64,000 nt of DNA from Nectonema munidae (taxonomy: Eukaryota > Nematomorpha > Nectonematoida > Nectonematidae): positions 1 through 64,000 of the forward strand of contig JAUIRK010000885.1 in NCBI GenBank assembly GCA_030549495.1, given 5' to 3'. Numbering within the stretch: the stretch's first letter is position 1; every line of letters begins with the position of its first letter. The notes beneath the pieces were generated by a model, which ran no database searches, was not told the origin of the DNA, and saw nothing but the letters and a program-made list of their open reading frames with translations. Position numbers and translations under genes: made by a program. This document shows, one piece after another, positions 1 to 14,700 of the stretch.

Positions 1-3000
1 AATTGAAAAACAATAGTCAGTTTCAAATATATAATCATGAAAAGAAGGCGATCAGAAAAATATATAAATAATGATGAGACAACATTGTTTTTTTTTTGTT
101 TTTTTATTTATTTTTTATTAATGTCTCCTGAAAAATATTCAAAGAATAAATAGATATCATTTGAACTCAAAAAGTGAAACAAATACAAATTTCCAAATTA
201 TTCAATTTTTGAAAGATAAGAAACTATAAATATAAAATTGAAAAAGAATAGTCAGTTTCAAATATATAATCATGAAAAGAAGGCGATCAGAAAAATATAT
301 AAATAATGATGAGACAACATTGTTTTTTTTTGTTTTTTTATTTATTTTTTATTAATGTCTCCTGAAAAATATTCAAAGAATAAATAGATATCATTTGAAC
401 TCAAAAAAGTGAAACAAATACAAATTTCCAAATTATTCAATTTTTGAAAGATAAGAAACTATAAATATAAAATTGAAAAAACAATAGTCAGTTTCAAATA
501 TATAATCATGAAAAGAAGGCGATCAGAAAAATATATAAATAATGATGAGACAACATTGTTTTTTTTTTGTTTTTTTATTTATTTTTTATTAATGTCTCCT
601 GAAAAATATTCAAAGAATAAATAGATATCATTTGAACTCAAAAAGTGAAACAAATACAAATTTCCAAATTATTCAATTTTTGAAAGATAAGAAACTATAA
701 ATATAAAATTGAAAAAGAATAGTCAGTTTCAAATATATAATCATGAAAAGAAGGCGATCAGAAAAATATATAAATAATGATGAGACAACATTGTTTTTTT
801 TTGTTTTTTTATTTATTTTTTATTAATGTCTCCTGAAAAATATTCAAAGAATAAATAGATATCATTTGAACTCAAAAAGTGAAACAAATACAAATTTCCA
901 AATTATTCAATTTTTGAAAGATAAGAAACTATAAATATAAAATTGAAAAAGAATAGTCAGTTTCAAATATATAATCATGAAAAGAAGGCGATCAGAAAAA
1001 TATATAAATAATGATGAGACAAGATTGTTTTTTTTTCGTTTTTTTATTTATTTTTTATTAATGTCTCCTGAAAAATATTCAAAGAATAAATAGATATCAT
1101 TTGAACTCAAAAAGTGAAACAAATACAAATTTCCAAATTATTCAATTTTTGAAAGATAAGAAACTATAAATATAAAATTGAAAAAACAATAGTCAGTTTC
1201 AAATATATAATCATGAAAAGAAGGCGATCAGAAAAATATATAAATAATGATGAGACAACATTGTTTTTTTATTTATTTTTTATTAATGTCTCCTGAAAAA
1301 TATTCAAAGAATAAATAGATATCATTTGAACTCAAAAAGTGAAACAAATACAAATTTCCAAATTATTCAATTTTTGAAAGATAAGAAACTATAAATATAA
1401 AATTGAAAAAGAATAGTCAGTTTCAAATATATAATCATGAAAAGAAGGCGATCAGAAAAATATATAAATAATGATGAGACAACATTGTTTTTTTTTGTTT
1501 TTTTATTTATTTTTTATTAATGTCTCCTGAAAAATATTCAAAGAATAAATAGATATCATTTGAACTCAAAAAGTGAAACAAATACAAATTTCCAAATTAT
1601 TCAATTTTTGAAAGATAAGAAACTATAAATATAAAATTGAAAAAGAATAGTCAGTTTCAAATATATAATCATGAAAAGAAGGCGATCAGAAAAATATATA
1701 AATAATGATGAGACAAGATTGTTTTTTTTTCGTTTTTTTATTTATTTTTTATTAATGTCTCCTGAAAAATATTCAAAGAATAAATAGATATCATTTGAAC
1801 TCAAAAAGTGAAACAAATACAAATTTCCAAATTATTCAATTTTTGAAAGATAAGAAACTATAAATATAAAATTGAAAAAGAATAGTCAGTTTCAAATATA
1901 TAATCATGAAAAGAAGGCGATCAGAAAAATATATAAATAATGATGAGACAAGATTGTTTTTTTTTTTTTTTTTATTTATTTTTTATTAATGTCTCCTGAA
2001 AAATATTCAAAGAATAAATAGATATCATTTGAACTCAAAAAGTGAAACAAATACAAATTTCCAAATTATTCAATTTTTGAAAGATAAGAAACTATAAATA
2101 TAAAATTGAAAAAACAATAGTCAGTTTCAAATATATAATCATGAAAAGAAGGCGATCAGAAAAATATATAAATAATGATGAGACAACATTGTTTTTTTTT
2201 TGTTTTTTTATTTATTTTTTATTAATGTCTCCTGAAAAATATTCAAAGAATAAATAGATATCATTTGAACTCAAAAAAGTGAAACAAATACAAATTTCCA
2301 AATTATTCAATTTTTGAAAGATAAGAAACTATAAATATAAAATTGAAAAAACAATAGTCAGTTTCAAATATATAATCATGAAAAGAAGGCGATCAGAAAA
2401 ATATATAAATAATGATGAGACAACATTGTTTTTTTTTTTGTTTTTTTATTTATTTTTTATTAATGTCTCCTGAAAAATATTCAAAGAATAAATAGATATC
2501 ATTTGAACTCAAAAAGTGAAACAAATACAAATTTCCAAATTATTCAATTTTTGAAAGATAAGAAACTATAAATATAAAATTGAAAAAGAATAGTCAGTTT
2601 CAAATATATAATCATGAAAAGAAGGCGATCAGAAAAATATATAAATAATGATGAGACAACATTGTTTTTTTTTTGTTTTTTTATTTATTTTTTATTAATG
2701 TCTCCTGAAAAATATTCAAAGAATAAATAGATATCATTTGAACTCAAAAAGTGAAACAAATACAAATTTCCAAATTATTCAATTTTTGAAAGATAAGAAA
2801 CTATAAATATAAAATTGAAAAAAGAATAGTCAGTTTCAAATATATAATCATGAAAAGAAGGCGATCAGAAAAATATATAAATAATGATGAGACAATATTG
2901 TTTTTTTTTTCGTTTTTTTATTTATTTTTTATTAATGTCTCCTGAAAAATATTCAAAGAATAAATAGATATCATTTGAACTCAAAAAGTGAAACAAATAC

Positions 3001-6000
3001 AAATTTCCAAATTATTCAATTTTTGAAAGATAAGAAACTATAAATATAAAATTGAAAAAACAATAGTCAGTTTCAAATATATAATCATGAAAAGAAGGCG
3101 ATCAGAAAAATATATAAATAATGATGAGACAACATTGTTTTTTTTTGTTTTTTTATTTATTTTTTATTAATGTCTCCTGAAAAATATTCAAAGAATAAAT
3201 AGATATCATTTGAACTCAAAAAAGTGAAACAAATACAAATTTCCAAATTATTCAATTTTTGAAAGATAAGAAACTATAAATATAAAATTGAAAAAGAATA
3301 GTCAGTTTCAAATATATAATCATGAAAAGAAGGCGATCAGAAAAATATATAAATAATGATGAGACAAGATTGTTTTTTTTTTCGTTTTTTTATTTATTTT
3401 TTATTAATGTCTCCTGAAAAATATTCAAAGAATAAATAGATATCATTTGAACTCAAAAAGTGAAACAAATACAAATTTCCAAATTATTCAATTTTTGAAA
3501 GATAAGAAACTATAAATATAAAATTGAAAAAACAATAGTCAGTTTCAAATATATAATCATGAAAAGAAGGCGATCAGAAAAATATATAAATAATGATGAG
3601 ACAACATTGTTTTTTTTTTGTTTTTTTATTTATTTTTTATTAATGTCTCCTGAAAAATATTCAAAGAATAAATAGATATCATTTGAACTCAAAAAAGTGA
3701 AACAAATACAAATTTCCAAATTATTCAATTTTTGAAAGATAAGAAACTATAAATATAAAATTGAAAAAACAATAGTCAGTTTCAAATATATAATCATGAA
3801 AAGAAGGCGATCAGAAAAATATATAAATAATGATGAGACAACATTGTTTTTTTTTGTTTTTTTATTTATTTTTTATTAATGTCTCCTGAAAAATATTCAA
3901 AGAATAAATAGATATCATTTGAACTCAAAAAGTGAAACAAATACAAATTTCCAAATTATTCAATTTTTGAAAGATAAGAAACTATAAATATAAAATTGAA
4001 AAAGAATAGTCAGTTTCAAATATATAATCATGAAAAGAAGGCGATCAGAAAAATATATAAATAATGATGAGACAACATTGTTTTTTTTTCGTTTTTTTAT
4101 CTATTTTTTATTAATGTCTCCTGAAAAATATTCAAAGAATAAATAGATATCATTTGAACTCAAAAAGTGAAACAAATACAAATTTCCAAATTATTCAATT
4201 TTTGAAAGATAAGAAACTATAAATATAAAATTGAAAAAACAATAGTCAGTTTCAAATATATAATCATGAAAAGAAGGCGATCAGAAAAATATATAAATAA
4301 TGATGAGACAACATTGTTTTTTTATTTATTTTTTATTAATGTCTCCTGAAAAATATTCAAAGAATAAATAGATATCATTTGAACTCAAAAAGTGAAACAA
4401 ATACAAATTTCCAAATTATTCAATTTTTGAAAGATAAGAAACTATAAATATAAAATTGAAAAAGAATAGTCAGTTTCAAATATATAATCATGAAAAGAAG
4501 GCGATCAGAAAAATATATAAATAATGATGAGACAACATTGTTTTTTTTTGTTTTTTTATTTATTTTTTATTAATGTCTCCTGAAAAATATTCAAAGAATA
4601 AATAGATATCATTTGAACTCAAAAAGTGAAACAAATACAAATTTCCAAATTATTCAATTTTTGAAAGATAAGAAACTATAAATATAAAATTGAAAAAACA
4701 ATAGTCAGTTTCAAATATATAATCATGAAAAGAAGGCGATCAGAAAAATATATAAATAATGATGAGACAACATTGTTTTTTTTTTCGTTTTTTTATTTAT
4801 TTTTTATTAATGTCTCCTGAAAAATATTCAAAGAATAAATAGATATCATTTGAACTCAAAAAGTGAAACAAATACAAATTTCCAAATTATTCAATTTTTG
4901 AAAGATAAGAAACTATAAATATAAAATTGAAAAAAGAATAGTCAGTTTCAAATATATAATCATGAAAAGAAGGCGATCAGAAAAATATATAAATAATGAT
5001 GAGACAACATTGTTTTTTTTTTGTTTTTTTATTTATTTTTTATTAATGTCTCCTGAAAAATATTCAAAGAATAAATAGATATCATTTGAACTCAAAAAAG
5101 TGAAACAAATACAAATTTCCAAATTATTCAATTTTTGAAAGATAAGAAACTATAAATATAAAATTGAAAAAAAAATAGTCAGTTTCAAATATATAATCAT
5201 GAAAAGAAGGCGATCAGAAAAATATATAAATAATGATGAGACAACATTGTTTTTTTTTGTTTTTTTATTTATTTTTTATTAATGTCTCCTGAAAAATATT
5301 CAAAGAATAAATAGATATCATTTGAACTCAAAAAGTGAAACAAATACAAATTTCCAAATTATTCAATTTTTGAAAGATAAGAAACTATAAATATAAAATT
5401 GAAAAAACAATAGTCAGTTTCAAATATATAATCATGAAAAGAAGGCGATCAGAAAAATATATAAATAATGATGAGACAACATTGTTTTTTTTTGTTTTTT
5501 TATTTATTTTTTATTAATGTCTCCTGAAAAATATTCAAAGAATAAATAGATATCATTTGAACTCAAAAAAGTGAAACAAATACAAATTTCCAAATTATTC
5601 AATTTTTGAAAGATAAGAAACTATAAATATAAAATTGAAAAAGAATAGTCAGTTTCAAATATATAATCATGAAAAGAAGGCGATCAGAAAAATATATAAA
5701 TAATGATGAGACAACATTGTTTTTTTTTGTTTTTTTATTTATTTTTTATTAATGTCTCCTGAAAAATATTCAAAGAATAAATAGATATCATTTGAACTCA
5801 AAAAGTGAAACAAATACAAATTTCCAAATTATTCAATTTTTGAAAGATAAGAAACTATAAATATAAAATTGAAAAAACAATAGTCAGTTTCAAATATATA
5901 ATCATGAAAAGAAGGCGATCAGAAAAATATATAAATAATGATGAGACAACATTGTTTTTTTTTTGTTTTTTTATTTATTTTTTATTAATGTCTCCTGAAA

Positions 6001-6419
6001 AATATTCAAAGAATAAATAGATATCATTTGAACTCAAAAAAGTGAAACAAATACAAATTTCCAAATTATTCAATTTTTGAAAGATAAGAAACTATAAATA
6101 TAAAATTGAAAAAGAATAGTCAGTTTCAAATATATAATCATGAAAAGAAGGCGATCAGAAAAATATATAAATAATGATGAGACAACATTGTTTTTTTTTG
6201 TTTTTTTATTTATTTTTTATTAATGTCTCCTGAAAAATATTCAAAGAATAAATAGATATCATTTGAACTCAAAAAGTGAAACAAATACAAATTTCCAAAT
6301 TATTCAATTTTTGAAAGATAAGAAACTATAAATATAAAATTGAAAAAAGAATAGTCAGTTTCAAATATATAATCATGAAAAGAAGGCGATCAGAAAAATA
6401 TATAAATAATGATGAGACA

Positions 6420-7540
6420 ACATTGTTTTTTTTTTCGTTTTTTTATTTATTTTTTATTAATATCTCCTGAAAAATATTCAAAGAATAAATAGATATCATT
6501 TGAACTCAAAAAGTGAAACAAATACAAATTTCCAAATTATTCAATTTTTGAAAGATAAGAAACTATAAATATAAAATTGAAAAAGAATAGTCAGTTTCAA
6601 ATATATAATCATGAAAAGAAGGCGATCAGAAAAATATATAAATAATGATGAGACAAGATTGTTTTTTTTCGTTTTTTTATTTATTTTTTATTAATGTCTC
6701 CTGAAAAATATTCAAAGAATAAATAGATATCATTTAAACTCAAAAAGTGAAAAAATTCAAAGTTCCAAAAATTTTTCAAATTAAAGTTTCAATTTTTGAA
6801 AAATAAGAAACTATAAATATAAAATTGAAAAAGAATAGTCAGTTTCAAATATATAATCATGAAAAGAAGGCGATCAGAAAAATATATAAATAATGATGAG
6901 ACAACATTTTTTTTTCGTTTTTTTATCTATTTTTTATTAATATCTCCTGAAAAATATTCAAAGAATAAATAGATATCATTTGATCTCAAAAAGTGAAAAA
7001 AATACAAATTTCCAAATTATTCAATTTTTGAAAGATAAGAAACTATAAATATAAAATTGAAAAAGAATAGTCAGTTTCAAATATATAATCATGAAAAGAA
7101 GGCGATCAGAAAAATATATAAATAATGATGAGACAACATTGTTTTTTTTTGTTTTTTTATCTATTTTTTATTAATGTCTCCTGAAAAATATTCAAAAAAT
7201 AAATAGATATCATTTGAACTCAAAAAGTGAAACAAATACAAATTTCCAAATTATTCAATTTTTGAAAGATAAGAAACTATAAATATAAAATTGAAAAACA
7301 ATAGTCAGTTTCAAATATATAATCATGAAAAGAAGGCGATCAGAAAAATATATAAATAATGATGAGACAACATTGTTTTTTTTTTTTTTTTATTTATTTT
7401 TTATTAATGTCTCCTGAAAAATATTCAAAGAATAAATAGATATCATTTGAACTCAAAAAGTGAAACAAATACAAATTTCCAAATTATTCAATTTTTGAAA
7501 GATAAGAAACTATAAATATAAAATTGAAAAAGAATAGTCA
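6420..7540. repeat. Variant satellite units, first copy of a higher-order block
   Basis: A run of diverged units inside the array. At 6736-6800 the usual segment is replaced by a variant containing TTCAAATTAAAGTTTC, the next unit has ACATTTTTTTTTCG without the usual G after ACATT, and a following joint has GAAAAACAATAG with five A's. The same succession recurs about 4.25 kb downstream, so this is part of a multi-unit duplication rather than random decay. Confidence 0.75.
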
Positions 7541-10500
7541 GTTTCAAATATATAATCATGAAAAGAAGGCGATCAGAAAAATATATAAATAATGATGAGA
7601 CAACATTGTTTTTTTTTCATTTTTTTATTTATTTTTTATTAATGTCTCCTGAAAAATATTCAAAGAATAAATAGATATCATTTGAACTCAAAAAGTGAAA
7701 CAAATACAAATTTCCAAATTATTCAATTTTTGAAAGATAAGAAACTATAAATATAAAATTGAAAAAACAATAGTCAGTTTCAAATATATAATCATGAAAA
7801 GAAGGCGATCAGAAAAATATATAAATAATGATGAGACAACATTGTTTTTTTTTTGTTTTTTTATTTATTTTTTATTAATGTCTCCTGAAAAATATTCAAA
7901 GAATAAATAGATATCATTTGAACTCAAAAAAGTGAAACAAATACAAATTTCCAAATTATTCAATTTTTGAAAGATAAGAAACTATAAATATAAAATTGAA
8001 AAAGAATAGTCAGTTTCAAATATATAATCATGAAAAGAAGGCGATCAGAAAAATATATAAATAATGATGAGACAAGATTGTTTTTTTTTCGTTTTTTTAT
8101 TTATTTTTTATTAATGTCTCCTGAAAAATATTCAAAGAATAAATAGATATCATTTGAACTCAAAAAGTGAAACAAATACAAATTTCCAAATTATTCAATT
8201 TTTGAAAGATAAGAAACTATAAATATAAAATTGAAAAAGAATAGTCAGTTTCAAATATATAATCATGAAAAGAAGGCGATCAGAAAAATATATAAATAAT
8301 GATGAGACAAGATTGTTTTTTTTTTCGTTTTTTTATTTATTTTTTATTAATGTCTCCTGAAAAATATTCAAAGAATAAATAGATATCATTTGAACTCAAA
8401 AAGTGAAACAAATACAAATTTCCAAATTATTCAATTTTTGAAAGATAAGAAACTATAAATATAAAATTGAAAAAAGAATAGTCAGTTTCAAATATATAAT
8501 CATGAAAAGAAGGCGATCAGAAAAATATATAAATAATGATGAGACAACATTGTTTTTTTTTGTTTTTTTATTTATTTTTTATTAATGTCTCCTGAAAAAT
8601 ATTCAAAGAATAAATAGATATCATTTGAACTCAAAAAAGTGAAACAAATACAAATTTCCAAATTATTCAATTTTTGAAAGATAAGAAACTATAAATATAA
8701 AATTGAAAAAAGAATAGTCAGTTTCAAATATATAATCATGAAAAGAAGGCGATCAGAAAAATATATAAATAATGATGAGACAACATTGTTTTTTTTTGTT
8801 TTTTTATTTATTTTTTATTAATGTCTCCTGAAAAATATTCAAAGAATAAATAGATATCATTTGAACTCAAAAAGTGAAACAAATACAAATTTCCAAATTA
8901 TTCAATTTTTGAAAGATAAGAAACTATAAATATAAAATTGAAAAAAGAATAGTCAGTTTCAAATATATAATCATGAAAAGAAGGCGATCAGAAAAATATA
9001 TAAATAATGATGAAACAAGATTGTTTTTTTTTTCGTTTTTTTATTTATTTTTTATTAATGTCTCCTGAAAAATATTCAAAGAATAAATAGATATCATTTG
9101 AACTCAAAAAGTGAAACAAATACAAATTTCCAAATTATTCAATTTTTGAAAGATAAGAAACTATAAATATAAAATTGAAAAAGAATAGTCAGTTTCAAAT
9201 ATATAATCATGAAAAGAAGGCGATCAGAAAAATATATAAATAATGATGAGACAACATTGTTTTTTTTTTTCGTTTTTTTATTTATTTTTTATTAATGTCT
9301 CCTGAAAAATATTCAAAGAATAAATAGATATCATTTGAACTCAAAAAGTGAAACAAATACAAATTTCCAAATTATTCAATTTTTGAAAGATAAGAAACTA
9401 TAAATATAAAATTGAAAAAACAATAGTCAGTTTCAAATATATAATCATGAAAAGAAGGCGATCAGAAAAATATATAAATAATGATGAGACAACATTGTTT
9501 TTTTTTTGTTTTTTTATTTATTTTTTATTAATGTCTCCTGAAAAATATTCAAAGAATAAATAGATATCATTTGAACTCAAAAAAGTGAAACAAATACAAA
9601 TTTCCAAATTATTCAATTTTTGAAAGATAAGAAACTATAAATATAAAATTGAAAAAACAATAGTCAGTTTCAAATATATAATCATGAAAAGAAGGCGATC
9701 AGAAAAATATATAAATAATGATGAGACAACATTGTTTTTTTTTTTTTTTTTATTTATTTTTTATTAATGTCTCCTGAAAAATATTCAAAGAATAAATAGA
9801 TATCATTTGAACTCAAAAAAGTGAAACAAATACAAATTTCCAAATTATTCAATTTTTGAAAGATAAGAAACTATAAATATAAAATTGAAAAAGAATAGTC
9901 AGTTTCAAATATATAATCATGAAAAGAAGGCGATCAGAAAAATATATAAATAATGATGAGACAACATTGTTTTTTTTTTGTTTTTTTATTTATTTTTTAT
10001 TAATGTCTCCTGAAAAATATTCAAAGAATAAATAGATATCATTTGAACTCAAAAAAGTGAAACAAATACAAATTTCCAAATTATTCAATTTTTGAAAGAT
10101 AAGAAACTATAAATATAAAATTGAAAAAACAATAGTCAGTTTCAAATATATAATCATGAAAAGAAGGCGATCAGAAAAATATATAAATAATGATGAGACA
10201 ACATTGTTTTTTTTTTGTTTTTTTATTTATTTTTTATTAATGTCTCCTGAAAAATATTCAAAGAATAAATAGATATCATTTGAACTCAAAAAAGTGAAAC
10301 AAATACAAATTTCCAAATTATTCAATTTTTGAAAGATAAGAAACTATAAATATAAAATTGAAAAAGAATAGTCAGTTTCAAATATATAATCATGAAAAGA
10401 AGGCGATCAGAAAAATATATAAATAATGATGAGACAACATTGTTTTTTTTTTGTTTTTTTATTTATTTTTTATTAATGTCTCCTGAAAAATATTCAAAGA

Positions 10501-10669
10501 ATAAATAGATATCATTTGAACTCAAAAAGTGAAACAAATACAAATTTCCAAATTATTCAATTTTTGAAAGATAAGAAACTATAAATATAAAATTGAAAAA
10601 CAATAGTCAGTTTCAAATAAATAATCATGAAAAGAAGGCGATCAGAAAAATATATAAATAATGATGAGA

Positions 10670-11790
10670 CAACATTGTTTTTTTTTTCGTTTTTTTATTT
10701 ATTTTTTATTAATGTCTCCTGAAAAATATTCAAAGAATAAATAGATATCATTTGAACTCAAAAAGTGAAACAAATACAAATTTCCAAATTATTCAATTTT
10801 TGAAAGATAAGAAACTATAAATATAAAATTGAAAAAGAATAGTCAGTTTCAAATATATAATCATGAAAAGAAGGCGATCAGAAAAATATATAAATAATGA
10901 TGAGACAAGATTGTTTTTTTTTTCGTTTTTTTATTTATTTTTTATTAATGTCTCCTGAAAAATATTCAAAGAATAAATAGATATCATTTAAACTCAAAAA
11001 GTGAAAAAAATTCAAATTCCAAATTTTTCCAAATTAAAGTTTCAATTTTTGAAAGATTAATTAATACAAATTTAACTATAAATATAAAATTGAAAAAGAA
11101 TAGTCAGTTTCAAATATATAATCATGAAAAGAAGGCGATCAGAAAACTATATAAATAATGATGAGACAACATTTTTTTTCGTTTTTTATTTATTTTTTAT
11201 TAATGTCTCCTGAAAAATATTCAAAGAATAAATAGATATCATTTGAACTCAAAAAGTGAAACAAATACAAATTTCCAAATTATTCAATTTTTGAAAGATA
11301 AGAAACTATAAATATAAAATTGAAAAAGAATAGTCAGTTTCAAATATATAATCATGAAAAGAAGGCGATCAGAAAAATATATAAATAATGATGAGACAAC
11401 ATTGTTTTTTTTTGTTTTTTTATTTATTTTTTATTAATGTCTCCTGAAAAATATTCAAAGAATAAATAGATATCATTTGAACTCAAAAAGTGAAACAAAT
11501 ACAAATTTCCAAATTATTCAATTTTTGAAAGATAAGAAACTATAAATATAAAATTGAAAATCAATAGTCAGTTTCAAATATATAATCATGAAAAGGCGAT
11601 CAGAAAAATATATAAATAATGATGAGACAACATTGTTTTTTTTTCGTTTTTTTATTTATTTTTTATTAATGTCTCCTGAAAAATATTCAAAGAATAAATA
11701 GATATCATTTGAACTCAAAAAGTGAAACAAATACAAATTTCCAAATTATTCAATTTTTGAAAGATAAGAAACTATAAATATAAAATTGAA
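10670..11790. repeat. Variant satellite units, second copy of the higher-order block
   Basis: Counterpart of the variant run near 6.4-7.5 kb. At 10986-11080 the unit carries CCAAATTAAAGTTTC plus a TTAATTAATACAAA stretch, the next unit (11160-11185) has ACATTTTTTTTCG lacking the usual G, and the joint at 11558 has GAAAATCAATAG. The offset of about 4250 bp corresponds to 18 monomers. Confidence 0.75.
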
Positions 11791-14700
11791 AAAGAATAGT
11801 CAGTTTCAAATATATAATCATGAAAAGAAGGCGATCAGAAAAATATATAAATAATGATGAGACAACATTGTTTTTTTTTCGTTTTTTTATTTATTTTTTA
11901 TTAATGTCTCCTGAAAAATATTCAAAGAATAAATAGATATCATTTGAACTCAAAAAGTGAAACAAATACAAATTTCCAAATTATTCAATTTTTGAAAGAT
12001 AAGAAACTATAAATATAAAATTGAAAAAACAATAGTCAGTTTCAAATATATAATCATGAAAAGAAGGCGATCAGAAAAATATATAAATAATGATGAGACA
12101 ACATTGTTTTTTTTTTGTTTTTTTATTTATTTTTTATTAATGTCTCCTGAAAAATATTCAAAGAATAAATAGATATCATTTGAACTCAAAAAGTGAAACA
12201 AATACAAATTTCCAAATTATTCAATTTTTGAAAGATAAGAAACTATAAATATAAAATTGAAAAAGAATAGTCAGTTTCAAATATATAATCATGAAAAGAA
12301 GGCGATCAGAAAAATATATAAATAATGATGAGACAAGATTGTTTTTTTTTCGTTTTTTTATTTATTTTTTATTAATGTCTCCTGAAAAATATTCAAAGAA
12401 TAAATAGATATCATTTGAACTCAAAAAGTGAAACAAATACAAATTTCCAAATTATTCAATTTTTGAAAGATAAGAAACTATAAATATAAAATTGAAAAAA
12501 CAATAGTCAGTTTCAAATATATAATCATGAAAAGAAGGCGATCAGAAAAATATATAAATAATGATGAGACAACATTGTTTTTTTTTGTTTTTTTATTTAT
12601 TTTTTATTAATGTCTCCTGAAAAATATTCAAAGAATAAATAGATATCATTTGAACTCAAAAAAGTGAAACAAATACAAATTTCCAAATTATTCAATTTTT
12701 GAAAGATAAGAAACTATAAATATAAAATTGAAAAAGAATAGTCAGTTTCAAATATATAATCATGAAAAGAAGGCGATCAGAAAAATATATAAATAATGAT
12801 GAGACAACATTGTTTTTTTTTTTGTTTTTTTATTTATTTTTTATTAATGTCTCCTGAAAAATATTCAAAGAATAAATAGATATCATTTGAACTCAAAAAG
12901 TGAAACAAATACAAATTTCCAAATTATTCAATTTTTGAAAGATAAGAAACTATAAATATAAAATTGAAAAAACAATAGTCAGTTTCAAATATATAATCAT
13001 GAAAAGAAGGCGATCAGAAAAATATATAAATAATGATGAGACAACATTGTTTTTTTTTGTTTTTTTATTTATTTTTTATTAATGTCTCCTGAAAAATATT
13101 CAAAGAATAAATAGATATCATTTGAACTCAAAAAGTGAAACAAATACAAATTTCCAAATTATTCAATTTTTGAAAGATAAGAAACTATAAATATAAAATT
13201 GAAAAAGAATAGTCAGTTTCAAATATATAATCATGAAAAGAAGGCGATCAGAAAAATATATAAATAATGATGAGACAACATTGTTTTTTTTTTGTTTTTT
13301 TATTTATTTTTTATTAATGTCTCCTGAAAAATATTCAAAGAATAAATAGATATCATTTGAACTCAAAAAGTGAAACAAATACAAATTTCCAAATTATTCA
13401 ATTTTTGAAAGATAAGAAACTATAAATATAAAATTGAAAAAGAATAGTCAGTTTCAAATATATAATCATGAAAAGAAGGCGATCAGAAAAATATATAAAT
13501 AATGATGAGACAAGATTGTTTTTTTTTCGTTTTTTTATTTATTTTTTATTAATGTCTCCTGAAAAATATTCAAAGAATAAATAGATATCATTTGAACTCA
13601 AAAAGTGAAACAAATACAAATTTCCAAATTATTCAATTTTTGAAAGATAAGAAACTATAAATATAAAATTGAAAAAACAATAGTCAGTTTCAAATATATA
13701 ATCATGAAAAGAAGGCGATCAGAAAAATATATAAATAATGATGAGACAACATTGTTTTTTTTTTGTTTTTTTATTTATTTTTTATTAATGTCTCCTGAAA
13801 AATATTCAAAGAATAAATAGATATCATTTGAACTCAAAAAAGTGAAACAAATACAAATTTCCAAATTATTCAATTTTTGAAAGATAAGAAACTATAAATA
13901 TAAAATTGAAAAAGAATAGTCAGTTTCAAATATATAATCATGAAAAGAAGGCGATCAGAAAAATATATAAATAATGATGAGACAACATTGTTTTTTTTTG
14001 TTTTTTTATTTATTTTTTATTAATGTCTCCTGAAAAATATTCAAAGAATAAATAGATATCATTTGAACTCAAAAAGTGAAACAAATACAAATTTCCAAAT
14101 TATTCAATTTTTGAAAGATAAGAAACTATAAATATAAAATTGAAAAAGAATAGTCAGTTTCAAATATATAATCATGAAAAGAAGGCGATCAGAAAAATAT
14201 ATAAATAATGATGAGACAACATTGTTTTTTTTTGTTTTTTTATTTATTTTTTATTAATGTCTCCTGAAAAATATTCAAAGAATAAATAGATATCATTTGA
14301 ACTCAAAAAAGTGAAACAAATACAAATTTCCAAATTATTCAATTTTTGAAAGATAAGAAACTATAAATATAAAATTGAAAAAGAATAGTCAGTTTCAAAT
14401 ATATAATCATGAAAAGAAGGCGATCAGAAAAATATATAAATAATGATGAGACAACATTGTTTTTTTTTGTTTTTTTATTTATTTTTTATTAATGTCTCCT
14501 GAAAAATATTCAAAGAATAAATAGATATCATTTGAACTCAAAAAGTGAAACAAATACAAATTTCCAAATTATTCAATTTTTGAAAGATAAGAAACTATAA
14601 ATATAAAATTGAAAAAGAATAGTCAGTTTCAAATATATAATCATGAAAAGAAGGCGATCAGAAAAATATATAAATAATGATGAGACAACATTGTTTTTTT

